A DNA stretch of 64,000 nucleotides from Mariannaea sp. PMI_226. Taxonomy: Eukaryota > Ascomycota > Sordariomycetes > Hypocreales > Nectriaceae. This document shows positions 34,516-45,888 of the stretch, piece by piece (positions within the stretch are counted from its first letter, which is position 1; each line of letters begins with the position of its first letter). Under the pieces are notes generated by a model that was not told the DNA's origin, searched no databases, and worked only from the letters and a program-made list of their open reading frames with translations. The stretch spans positions 2,294,001-2,358,000 of the forward strand of contig JANFOG010000002.1 in NCBI GenBank assembly GCA_024336345.1. Reading direction: 5' to 3'. The translations under genes and the position numbers were made by a program.

Positions 34516-37500
34516 GGTGGGAGGTGGGGCAATTTGCCAGGAATTCAAGAGGAATATCGATCACGAAGCCGCAGTTGGGGCAGTTGCGAGTGCGAAAATT
34601 TGTCGGATAGATCAGTAGAAAATTAGGCTCGAAGATCCGGTTGTCTCTCGAGGGGTTCTCAGGTCTGATGCCGAGTAGAGCTGAGTATTTGGCGTATTTC
34701 ACCTTGATGTTGGCAAAATTCCTCGTGTGCAGTGAGTTGGGAATGGGCTGTGACTCTTACGCTAAACCCCACAGGGGCTGATAAGCCGATAAGGCTCTGC
34801 TGCCCCTCTCCCAGAGGGAGGAGAGATTGTTAGCCACAGTTTCATTCTTGATTATTTTGGCACGCACCGCCACATGCTCTACACACCAGTTGCACAACGT
34901 ACACGGCTGCAGCCTGACCTCAGGTACTGCTGTACTGACTGTCCTGAGCACCAAACAAAAATTTGCCCAATCAACGTTATGTACCCTAGGTATCTTGCTT
35001 GCTTGCTCAGGAGCTGGTGCCTCGACCTGCCTTATTTAGAGGAGGCACTGGCAGTAGATGTTTGAATGCTTGTAAATTTGACGTATAGCATGGCGTCGAC
35101 TACTTTTTCAGCTCTCCTCTTGTCTCTCACGGATTTTCATGTTGTCGAATGCATTTCACATACGGATTAGATGTACCCTTATGTCAGAGTATAGGGACCC
35201 AGAACAAACATAGCAAGATAGCAAGCAAACGTCAAGGTTTCTATAAAAGCCTCAAAAACGATATCCAAGCCATGAATTCTTCAACTGTAATCGATCAAGG
35301 GATTGCGGCTCTATTTCACTAGGATCCAGAATATCGTACTATAACAAAATCTAGATTACAGATGTTTTGGTAATTACCAGCAATTCGGTAATCGAGTAAT
35401 CCAAGATGTATAATGAACAAGCGTGCTGGGCCATGGGCCTATGAACTGCCGCCACTATGTCCCTGCCTACTTATGCACGAGATCTGGCTAATGATCAGCC
35501 TGGCCTGGGTCTGTTCGGGGACGAATCAATCAAGCGAATATATCAACTCATTGGCTAGTTATGCACAGAGTGTGTGCCTACCTTGACCAACACATTTTAC
35601 CTCAAAGGCAGAATGTAATATCACCGAGGGCCAAAAAAAAAAAAAAAAAAGAAAGTCCTCTGCTTCTCTGCGAATTGTCAAAATGAGAGCAAACTTGTAC
35701 AGAAATTTTCCAGAAATCATGTCAATATTTCGAACAGAACACACAAAAAGAAAGCCTCCGATGCTAATTATAGCAGCTAAGAATTTGGAAGTTGGACATG
35801 GGGGATGCGAGCTTTTGGATGGAGAGAGGGGTTTAGTGAGGAATAATTAATTACAGCGCTAATCACTGTGATAGCCAAGGTGAGGGGGGTTCAGGTTTGG
35901 GGGGTGAGGGGGGGACAAAGCGGCAATCCCTCCACGACACGAGACAGAAGAAGAAGAAGAAAAAAGAGCTCATTGTCGCAAGCCCTGTGCAGCCCGTATG
36001 TACGATGTGGCCTTGCAGAAGTTCGACGCAGCGGTAAAGAAAATTGTGCCGGCGGCCGAAGGGAGTGACGAAAATCAGAAAAAAGAGACGCAACTGGATC
36101 AACTAGATCCGAAATACCCTGCCAAGGGTCAATGTGATGCCTCAACTTGTGGCATGATTATTTCTCTGTCAGGTATGCTGAAGGCACAGTCACAGCCTTG
36201 AGCATGGCAATTGACGAACGAAAAACAAGGCTCTGACCCGTTCAACATTGATGAGGCAAAACCGTTTGGACATGTGCGGCGGGAGGATTCGGTCACCAGA
36301 CCACCCAATGTTGAGAAGAGAAGCCTTGGCAGACTCATGCCCGTCTGGGGCGGATGCCAACAGGCAATACGTAAGTGGATGCATGCAACATACAAAAATG
36401 GACCAAGAGGAGCAACTTAACCTACGGAGTAATTACTGTCCACAGTACGGAGTAGTCGGTCCAGATTACGGAGCCCTTTCCATGCTAGATCCGTGGTTGC
36501 GTGGCCATGATTCCAGGCCGAAATCTTTGTCTGAAGTAAAGACCTCTCTTGTGTGCACACAGGCCTCAGTCAGTACTCCATCGACCCGCTGAAAAAGGAA
36601 GCAAGAGCAAGCCAGAGCGGGGATCGCCAGCGGGCGACTGCGAATCCCATCGACGTTGTTGCCGCCGACATCTTCCACCTGCAGATGGCGGCAGGCCTGT
36701 CACATCCTCCTTAGCGTCCTATTCGTCCGAACCCCCGGTGAAGAACAACGTCCAGCCCGGAAGCGCTTGCAACACTACCTAACCACCCACCCTATCAAGA
36801 CCTCAAGGCGGCAGATGGCCCGCCAGGATCGACCAGGGGGTTTGGTTGAGCGGCTCTTAAGCTCAGCCAATCAGGAGCTGGAAACGCCTATTCTCCGCGA
36901 TTCACGCTGGGCATGCTAGCCGCCCGACTTTGTCCCAACTGTCCCAACACTCTAAGATCTTCGACCACAACGCATCGCGCATCGACCAGGGAGAAGGGAG
37001 GGGGGATGAGAGGGGAGGGGGGACCTTGCAGCTCCTAATGCCAAATAGGATGCTGCCGGGTATTCCAGCGCATGGTCATGGCTGGATGTGGTCTGCTCTA
37101 GTTACCTACACTCGCGCGAATACTACGTGCGATTCCCACGTACCCTCCTCGCAGAGGCGCCCTGTTGTTTCTTGAGCGGGTTCCTGTTTATCCTGCCTAA
37201 CCCTGGCTGGTTTGTTCACTGAGTCGGGCTCCTCGAGTTCGTTTCTGTTCGGTGTCGACCAAACATAATGCCGAGTTTTCCCTCTAGCTTTGCAGATATA
37301 CCCAGTACTACCACCATCTCCCGTCTTTTGTTTCTGCCAAACTCACCTGACTCCTCCGTGATATCTTTTGAGCCTCCAGCTCTCCTCCGCAAAGGATCGA
37401 GTTTCCCATCGTCTCGAAATCCTGCAGGTGTACGGACTAAGGACTGTTACGGATATCAGGACTGAAATCGACTGATAGAGAATTTCAATTTCTTCCGCAG

Positions 37501-38105
37501 CCCTCAACCCAGCCAATATCCGTCCCGTCTGCCACCCACTTCACCTATCACGCCCGCCCGCGCTTTCGTACTACTGTACGCATGTAAAATCGTGGGCGTC
37601 TAACATAAGACCTGTATCACTTGGTCGGCGTCTCGCTTCTCACCTATCAGAGGTGCTTCCTGGTAAGGTCCATTCCACACCCTCAATCCCATTTGCGGAC
37701 ACCCCCTACCCTCTTCGTCATCCCGTTACCATTTACTGTTTGCTGGGCGTTGGCGTCTGGGTGGCGTCTGATGGCGTTCTCTTCTCTCTCCCCTTGTACC
37801 CAACCAGATGACCACCGCCAAGCTCAAAACTCCCTTCCTCCCACGTCCGCTCTACCCTTCGGACTTTTCTTTCGTTCTTCGATAGCTGGTCTCTCCCATT
37901 TTCACACTTTTTCCTTTTGGTATTCATTGCTACTTTCGTTATTCGTTGTTGTGATGTGCTCTCGACTGTGTTGAAGCATACAACCACCTCCCCATCCATA
38001 TACAACACTTTTGAAAAAAAAAGAAAACTACAAGAAATCGATTACATTCAGAACCCCTTTCACACTCAAGTTTCATACACCTCTTAAATATCGACAACAC
38101 CTATC
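34516..38105. other. gene-free interval of 3.6 kb
   Basis: I find no supportable gene. All open frames are short and lack protein-like composition. The stretch has an A run near 35,633, three TACGGAG-type motifs at 36,423-36,475, G-rich sequence near 36,990-37,020 and a long CT-rich tract (about 37,250-38,100) that should be promoter and leader of the tetraspan gene. Confidence 0.6.
36423..36475. repeat. three TACGGAG(TA) motifs in 53 bp
   Basis: TACGGAGTAA, TACGGAGTAG and TTACGGAG follow one another at roughly 21-23-bp spacing. The same word recurs elsewhere in the window, for example near 3068, 43,648 and 46,421. Confidence 0.6.
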
Positions 38106-39757
38106 ATGGCTGGACTAGGTCCGTCACTGCTCACCTCTGGCACAGGTCATCCTATGAACCCTCTCGCTAACATGCATCTTATAGATGAAAAGAAGCGGCC
38201 TGCCGCACTAAATCTAACGCCTACTCGCACAGCTTCCTCCGGCTCCTCTTCATCTGAAGACTCTCTCAAGCCTCGTACTCCTAGATTCGCTGAGGCTACG
38301 TCGGTACATTCACCCATCGAAGCTCGGTCACCTTTTGCCTTCGAGAAATCTTACGTTCCTCAGGCTCAGCCCGGAGACATTGGATTTGGCTACATCAACA
38401 ACCGCGAGTCCATCCCCGTACCAATGACTCCCAAGACGCCCCTCAAGAGCGCCTTGAAGGTGCCCGGCACGCCGGCGAGGTTCAACAACCCCCTCAGCCC
38501 GACTTTCCGCGAAGAAGATGTTCTCGAGAAACGTGAGGCTGCTACCGATAAGGAACAAGCTCGCGATGTGGTATGTCTTGGCTTCTCCTGTGCCTCTCGT
38601 TTATTTGTCCTCCCCACTTACACTTCAAAAACAGAAAATCAAGGCTCGTGTTCGTCTGGCTAAGTTTGCTCTTCGAGGAGTAAACTTTAGTTGCTCTCTG
38701 ATCATCGTTTCCATGATGTCGTCGACTTTCGCTGTTTTCAATGCCACCCGTTCTCTGCCCTCCCAGAGTGGCATGCCCTCTTGGAACACCAACACCAACT
38801 CATGGCCCCAGAAACTCGTTCTTTCCATGGCTTGTCTCTCTCTCGCCGGTTGCATTCTCGTCTTCGCCGCATATTTCCGAGGCGGCCACAAGCGTGCTGA
38901 GAAGGTTTCCACCTATTACACACTGTTTGCTATTGGTTGGGTGAGTAACCAGATCATCATTCTCCCTCGTTCTTGACCTGTATCTAACAACGACATTCTT
39001 GTAGTTCATGGTCAGCTTGACGCTTTGGGTCGTCACCGCCATCCTCTTCCAACATTCCAAGAATAACTCGAACAACAAAGACATGTGGGGATGGTCCTGC
39101 GTTCAAAACACTCGATCTGAAGTCTTCAGTGACAAGGTTGACTATGCGCTGCTCTGTCGTCTTCAGAACTGGGCTCTTATCTGCATCATCATCGAGGTCG
39201 TCATCGAGACCCTCTGCATCATTCTCTACAGCGTTGTCTTCTACCGTTACTACACCAAGCGACGTCTCTTCAAGTCCATGGACCTGCGTGACCGCGCCCG
39301 CTCCGATCTCTACCTCGCGCAGCTCCGCAGCCAGTCCGCCCCCAACACCCCAGGCTTCGGCCCCAAGTCCCCCGCCCTCAGCCAGTACGCAATGTCCCCT
39401 CGCCACCCTCCCGCCGCCTTCCGAAACCTCTCCGATATCGACGAAGGTCCTTCATTCACTCCCGGAGCTCAGATCGTTGAGCCAATGTCTCAGTTCAGCA
39501 GTCACAGCAATGAGAGTGGCTTCAAGCTCCAAGCTCCTCCCTCAAAGGCTCCCTCAGCGACCCCAAAGATGAACCAGGTTGGCTTCTCTCCTGTTGCTGC
39601 ACCTATGCCTCCCGTTTCAAACGTGAACTTCCACGAACAGGCCCCTGTGGCTGCTGACGAGCCCTCATATGAGGCCGTCCCCATTCCTGGCGCCTACACC
39701 GGCCAAGCCCTCCGAAGTCCACCACCTATCCAGACTACTTTCGGGCAGGCCCGCTAA
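38106..39757 (+). CDS. four-pass membrane protein (MARVEL-like topology) with cytosolic tails
   Basis: Exons are 38106-38570, 38635-38940 and 39005-39757, giving 507 residues. The first 160 residues are Ser/Pro/Thr-rich, with several SP and TP sites that could be phosphorylated. Four hydrophobic helices follow: FALRGVNFSCSLIIVSMM near 165-190, then LVLSMACLSLAGCILVFA, FAIGWFMVSLTLWVVTAIL and LICIIIEVVIETLCIILY. A loop with a conserved-looking MWGWSCVQN lies before the fourth. The final 180 residues are again Pro/Ser-rich. The layout recalls the tetraspan protein HAM-8, needed for hyphal fusion in Neurospora, but I cannot confirm orthology. The leader is long and CT-rich, with ATG context ATCATGG. 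Confidence 0.85.
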
Positions 39758-41032
39758 ATCACAGCTAGAAAGAGATAACCACGCTCTCCTTTTTATTTTA
39801 TGTTTTCATTCCTTATATTTTTTCTATTTATTTATTAAGTATTTGGCTGGGTCAGACAAGACATTTCCGGCGAGGGGCTCTCTTCTATTGGGGCTTCACT
39901 TTCTCTTTCTTTGGGTGTGGTGATACCATTACAGGCGTTCAAACCAGGGTGGCAAAGACTTTCATGTTCCTGCCTTGTATTTTCTTGGAACAGGACTTCA
40001 CAGATCGTATCTACGTTACAACTTTTTCCTATATTAATGTTGTTGGCTGCAGTGGGAGTCGGGGTGCTGAGGGGATCAATATGTGTAGCATCTCAAATGG
40101 CAATTGGGACTTTCGTGGATGACGAATGACGGGATGATGAGTTTCTAGTCTTTGCTTATCACGGATATCAACTTTTCACCTCTCTTTTGTATAGCATCGG
40201 AAGTCCGCTGGGCAGGGCAGTGAACAAAATACAAACATGGCATTGAGATTGAAAATGGCCTTTGCTATCGAGTGCTTGATTGTCAAAGTGATGTCGATGT
40301 AAGTGTGGTTGACATATGAATATATACACATGTGCATGTGCGTTTGGTGGGTCTTTTTCATGAGCACCTACGGAAAAGGTTTTCACTTCTTTCTTTCATC
40401 AGCTCGCCTTGGGGAAATTGAACGATTGAGCCTCAAAGAATCTCTCTTCCATCTGCCAAGTATGGGGATCAGTGGCCAGAACATTTTCACAAGTTAAGAC
40501 AAAAATATAGTGTTTCCTCCCTCTTTTTGGGGTTACAGGATGACTGATAAGACAGCATTTAGAGGGGGCCTATACACATGTATGATAAAGTGCATCAACT
40601 ATGACATCGGCATGAATGTTGACATTCTTCTTTGCACCATCACATTTTCAAGAAGCCAAGAGAACAAAGACGTAGTCATAAAAGGAAATGATCATAACGA
40701 CACCTAAATACATAAGGGACAAAAGCAGGGTGAAAAACCATCGCATTACTTTTGGTAGCCCGCCACACCTCCATGATATTAGGTGCAAAGGACTTCCCGA
40801 GCCTTTGTCATGCAGCCAGTTCAAACCTCCTCCCCTCGGCCGCCACCGGAGCAGCGGCGAGTGCCGTCCGGAATGGCACTCTAGAAACGAGAAACGAGAT
40901 CTATCAACAACTGCTTCGAAGTCTCCGTAGACACTTCCAAGGAATTCCAGACTGCCCTGCAAATTCGATGTGAATCAGAAGAGGGCAATTTGGGGAACGG
41001 GGTTGGAAGATGAGTGCTTTTTATATTCTCGT
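39758..41032. other. convergent 3' intergenic region, 1.3 kb
   Basis: This lies between the tetraspan gene and eIF4A, both ending here. I see no supportable gene. Confidence 0.55.
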
Positions 41033-41951
41033 TTAGATGAGGTCGGCAACGTTCATGGGCATCTCCTCAATCTGGGTGCTGTAGAACTGCTCAATCTCAC
41101 GCATCATACGGACATCCTCAGCGGTGACGAAGTTGATAGCGACACCCTTTCGGCCGAAACGACCACCACGACCAATTCGGTGGATGTAGTTCTCACGGTT
41201 GGCGGGAAGATCGTAGTTGATGACCAGGGAAACCTGCTGGACATCGATACCACGGGCAAGGAGATCAGTGGCGATCAGGACACGGGAAGAGCCGGATCGG
41301 AACTCCTTCATGATCAGATCACGCTGGGTCTGGTCCATGTCACCGTGCATGGCAGAGACAGTGAAATCACGGGCAGTGAGCTTGTCAGTGAGCCAGTCGA
41401 CCTTACGGCGGGTGTTGCAGAAGATGACGGCCTGGGTAATGGTGACGGTCTCGTACAAGTCGGAGAGAGTGTCAAGCTTCCACTCCTCCTTCTCAACAGC
41501 AATGTAGAACTGCTTGATACCCTCCAGGGTAAGCTCGTCCTTCTTGACGAGGATACGGACGGGGTCACGCATGAACTTGGTGGTGACCTCAAGGACGTCC
41601 TGGGGCATGGTAGCGGAGAGAAGAACGACCTGGGTGCTCTGGGGGAGGAGCTGGAAGATGTCGTAGATTTGCTCGGTGAAACCACGCTAGGAGAGGGAGA
41701 AAGTGTCAGCTAAGAGATCAAAACAAAATGATAGGGCAGAGACTGGTACTCACAGAAAGCATCTCATCGGCCTCGTCGAGGACGAACATCTTCATACCGT
41801 CGGTCTTGAGGAAGCGACGCTGGATCATGTCGTGGACACGGCCGGGGGTTCCGACAACGACCTGGGGGCCGTCCTGGAGGGCCTTCATGTCATCACGCAC
41901 GCTGGTACCACCAATGCAGGCGTGGCACTCAATGTTCATGAAGTCGCCAAT

Positions 41952-41987
<36 letters not shown>

Positions 41988-42723
41988 ACGGGTGGGAGCA
42001 AGGATCAGAGCCTGGCACTGCTTGACGGTGGGGTCGATCTTCTGAAGAACGGAGATGGAGAAGGTGGCGGTCTTGCCAGTACCGGACTGGGCCTGGGCGA
42101 TAACATCGTGGCCCTTGATGACGGGCATGATGGCACGCTGCTGGATAGCAGAGGGACGCTCGAAACCGTAGGCATAGACTAAGGACATTCATTGTGAGTG
42201 GATTGCGGGAATAAGGTAGGCCAGAGGAATCATCAGGGTTGGGCACTTACCACCACGAAGGAGCTCAGCCTTCAGGTTCATGTCGTCGAAAGAGTCGACG
42301 GTCTCATCGTAGTTGGACTCGATCTGTCCTGTAGAGCAGCCGAATCAGTACATGGTTTTGCGACATTTCATTTGGGTTGACAGTTGGCTGATAGTGCGAA
42401 GGCACGACGCAGTGGGAAAAAAATAATAAAAAAAGGAGAGCGAAGGAGCGACGTTGGAAGTTTTGGAGATTGTGGCAGAATGCGGCGGCCCACACATGCC
42501 CAGCGCCAGCGACAATGCCAGAGCAGCAGAGGGCATTTTATCGCAAGGGCCACTGGCAAAGCAGGGCACAGCGCAAAATCCGAACCCCGCGAGAGGGGTT
42601 ATCAAGCGGGCAGGTCTCAAAACGTCGTCGAAAAACTCGGGAATCGGGCAACTCAGTCGCAGGGGATAATGTATATGGGTCAAACTTACCCTCGGGGACG
42701 TCCTCGAGTCCCTTGTCAGCCAT
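41033..42723 (-). CDS. TIF1: translation initiation factor eIF4A (DEAD-box RNA helicase)
   Basis: Exons on the minus strand are 42690-42723, 42251-42328, 41754-42178 and 41033-41686, giving 396 residues, the canonical eIF4A length. There is no extra N- or C-terminal domain. The core motifs are complete: [12 protein letters not shown] (Q motif), [47 protein letters not shown] and [10 protein letters not shown]. eIF4A unwinds 5' leaders within eIF4F. The second join gives [13 protein letters not shown] and the third gives [14 protein letters not shown], both diagnostic. The first exon encodes only 11 complete codons and is followed by a large first intron (42329-42689, 361 bp), a common position for regulatory introns in highly expressed fungal genes. 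Confidence 0.97.
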
Positions 42724-43117
42724 ATTCGCGGTGGTTTGGTGGGGGAAGAATCTAGATCAAGCACAGCTCGACCTAGAAATTGATAAACGCGGGGTGGTTT
42801 TGAAGAAAGAGGAGGGCAGGCTTCTAGAGAAGACTGCGCCGGCTGAGAAAAAAAAGCTGAGTTGGTATCAACTAGATCTATGAGCTCTCGCAAAGATGAC
42901 GAGAGCGTACAAAAATCTAGGAAAGAAAGATGGATATCGTGGGTTATGCTTTTGATGCAGGATGGGAGAAGAGGAAAAAAAAAAAAGTCGATGGAGGGGC
43001 GGCGCAGAGGCAGTATTTTTTTTCTCTGTTGCCCGCACGCTTACTGCAAAAACACGCAGCCAATCATTGGCGCTGGGGCGAATGGTGGGTGGTTTAGTGG
43101 AGCGGGAGGTTAGGGTA

Positions 43118-43151
<34 letters not shown>

Positions 43152-44252
43152 GCTGAATCTCTCCTCCCCCTTCTGTCATTCATGACTATTTTACTCACTC
43201 ATACTCAGTTTAATGGTACCCACCTCTTAAACAATGCCCAACGTGTGAAACCCTTGCCTTGTCGGTTTTCCCTTGTCCGCCGGTCGCTGGCAGCTGTATG
43301 TTTCTTTTCCCTTGGTTCCATGTAAATACGGAGCAGGTACTTTGGGGGCAATCAGGTAGCTTCTTGTCTTTACGCACTGGGCGGGCTGCCTCAAGTTACC
43401 TAGGTACGGTGCACCTATTGCCCCTCCTCCACCACCCACTACGACCATTAAATGCCCCGCCGGTTTTTTTTCGGCACCAGAGTAGGTCAGGTAAGGTAAG
43501 GTAATTACGTCTAATACTATGTACATAGTAGTATGTGTGTGCGCTACACTAACTTGCCTATTTTTTCTTTTTCTTTTTGGAGTGTGTTTGTGTGTGTGCG
43601 TTTACGCCAGTGTTTTTTATTTCCCTATCGCAAGCTTCTGTAATCTGTACTCCGTAGGTACTTTATTCGTACAGTAAAAAAAAAACCCATCAATGATAAG
43701 ACGGCGTTTTCCATCCTTCTGGAATGTAGGGTGGCCAAGGAACTGGAAAGTTCGTGTGTCACTTGTCAGCTGTGATTCACAAACGCAAGCATCATCTGAT
43801 ACCAACTCTGCGGGCTAGGGAGGTAAGGTAGTCAAGTTGATAGGTAGCTACCTAATGACTTCGTACAGACGCACGACAACTCCACGCCTCGTCATCAGTT
43901 GTCCACTCCCAGGCGAGTTTTCTTGCACACCCAGCGCCAGCCCGGCCCTCTCTCGTCGCTTTTCTCCATGCAGGCCTGTCTGCCCTACGCCAACCTGTCC
44001 AACACGCTTGCGGAGTATAGCCCAGTCCCACTGCAAGTACTGTATCATTATCGTACGGTTCACCTTTCCCCCATGCCAAGCATTAGCGTTCGTGGGTCTC
44101 ATTGAAACTTCTTCCTCATCTTCAAAATTCTTCAACTCCAGCACTTGTCATTCGAGGTGACTGTTCAATTTTCATCGTCTCTTCCATTCCATGTATGGGC
44201 ATTGAGTCATTCAGTCACATTGGTATTTTTTTTTCTCTAAAATTCGCAGCTC
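42724..44252. other. divergent promoter region eIF4A / F-box-JmjC gene
   Basis: I see no gene in this 1.5-kb interval. It holds a 29-base T run at 43120-43148, a TACTCCGTA motif near 43,648 and scattered GGTACC and TAGGTA words. Confidence 0.6.
43120..43148. repeat. poly(T) tract of 29 bases
   Basis: This is an uninterrupted T run directly following TAGGGTACC. It is likely length-polymorphic. Confidence 0.9.
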
Positions 44253-45888
44253 ATGCCGTCCACTGTTGCGCCAGATGGCGTCCTTCGTCATTGCCACTCC
44301 TCAAGTGAGAGAGGCAGGGACTTGACCGAGTCCACAAGTGACTCAATTCCATTGCATCCCTTGGGACTCAAGCCTCTAGGCAACCAGTATTTCTTTCAGG
44401 GTCGCAATGCCCGCGAATCCATTCGAGTCTGGAACTTATTCCCTGATGAATTGATTGTGCTCATCCTCGAACAACTCGATATTCCGACACTCTTCAGCTT
44501 TGGGCACACTTGCAAGTTCTTTTATGCATTTTGCCACTTAGATGACTTATGGAAAGCTCTGTTTCTCCGGTAAGCTCAATTTCGTCGCTGCTATTGGAGC
44601 TTGAGAATGAGTCACTGGCAAGTGCCTAAATCCTTTGGTCTCATTTTGCTCCTCAGGAATCAATTTAGTTGTATTTGGTGACTAACATGAGGCCCTGTAT
44701 AGGTCACCTCCCAGGACCATTCAGTGGCAAGGATCTTGGAGGTCAACTGCCCTTGGATTGCCCAGCCCAAGCGAACAGGAAACTTTCATTGATTGCAGCA
44801 ATGTTTTTTCGGACGTTCTTCATCGACCGTTTGCTTGCAGCCACGTGGATCTCTCCCAGTTCTCTTCCAGCATCCCAAAGGCCAACCAAATTCGATGCTT
44901 TGAAAATTTGACGTACGACCAATATGCGGAAAAGTGGACCGAAGAGCCATTCATCCTCACAAGATGCATTCAGGACTGGCCAGCCTGTTCCGAATGGTCT
45001 ATCGAGACTCTGCTCAACACGTACTCCGATGTCGAGTTTCGCGCCGAGGCCGTGGACTGGCCTTTTTCAACATATTGCAACTACATGGAGCATAACCAAG
45101 ATGAGAGCCCGTTATATCTCTTCGATCGTAAATTCGCGGAGAAGATGGACATCACAGTAGGGCATGGACAGGGCGCAGCATACTGGAGACCAGATTGCTT
45201 TGGTCCTGACCTTTTCGAAGTCCTTGGAGACGAGCGACCTGCCCATCGTTGGATGATTATAGGACCGAAGCGAAGTGGCTCAACATTTCACAAGGACCCC
45301 AATGCCACGAGTGCTTGGAACGCAGTTATTCAGGGTTCCAAGTATTGGATTATGTTTCCACCCAAGGCTCAGGTGCCAGGAGTTTATGTGTCCGAGGATA
45401 GTAGCGAAGTAACAAGTCCTCTGAGTATTGCTGAGTGGTTACTCACGTTTCATGCGGAGGCGCGGAGACTACCCGAGTGCGTCGAGGGAGTTTGCAAAAC
45501 AGGAGAGATTCTTCACGTTCCGAGTGGCTGGTGGCATCTGGTGGTGAATCTGGAAAGTGGTATCGCCTTAACTCAGAACTTTGTCCCTCAGTCCCCCAGT
45601 CTGAATCTCGTCTCCGAGGTGCTGTCGTTCCTACGGGACAAGGCCGACCAAGTGAGTGGATTTGACAACGGCAAGGTTACGGATCCCTTTGGACTGTTCA
45701 CGGAACGAATGAAAAGCAGCTATCCTGAGGTATTGGAGAAAGCTATGGACTTGGCTGACAAAAAGAGTGGAAGAAAACGTAAGTGGGATGCCGCTGTCGG
45801 TGTAGGAGAGCAAGGGGGGGATGAAGGTGGTGGAGGATTCAGCTTCAGTTTCGGCTTTGGGGGCGGCGACGACGACGAGATACCCTAG
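44253..45888 (+). CDS. F-box and JmjC domain protein (JMJD6-like dioxygenase)
   Basis: Exons are 44253-44569 and 44703-45888, giving 500 residues. The 133-bp intron falls right after the F-box. An F-box-like segment covers about 60-105 (VWNLFPDELIVLILEQLDIP). The JmjC domain follows with the Fe(II) ligands His302 and Asp304 in STFHKDPNATSAWN, a 2-oxoglutarate-binding Lys candidate in GSKYW, and the distal His at about 384 in PSGWWHLVVNLE. This HxD...WWH layout matches JMJD6, a 2OG-dependent lysyl hydroxylase reported to act on splicing factors. The C-terminus is Gly-rich with an acidic end. An F-box would couple the protein to SCF ubiquitin ligases, which is an inference. The substrate is unknown. 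Confidence 0.88.
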
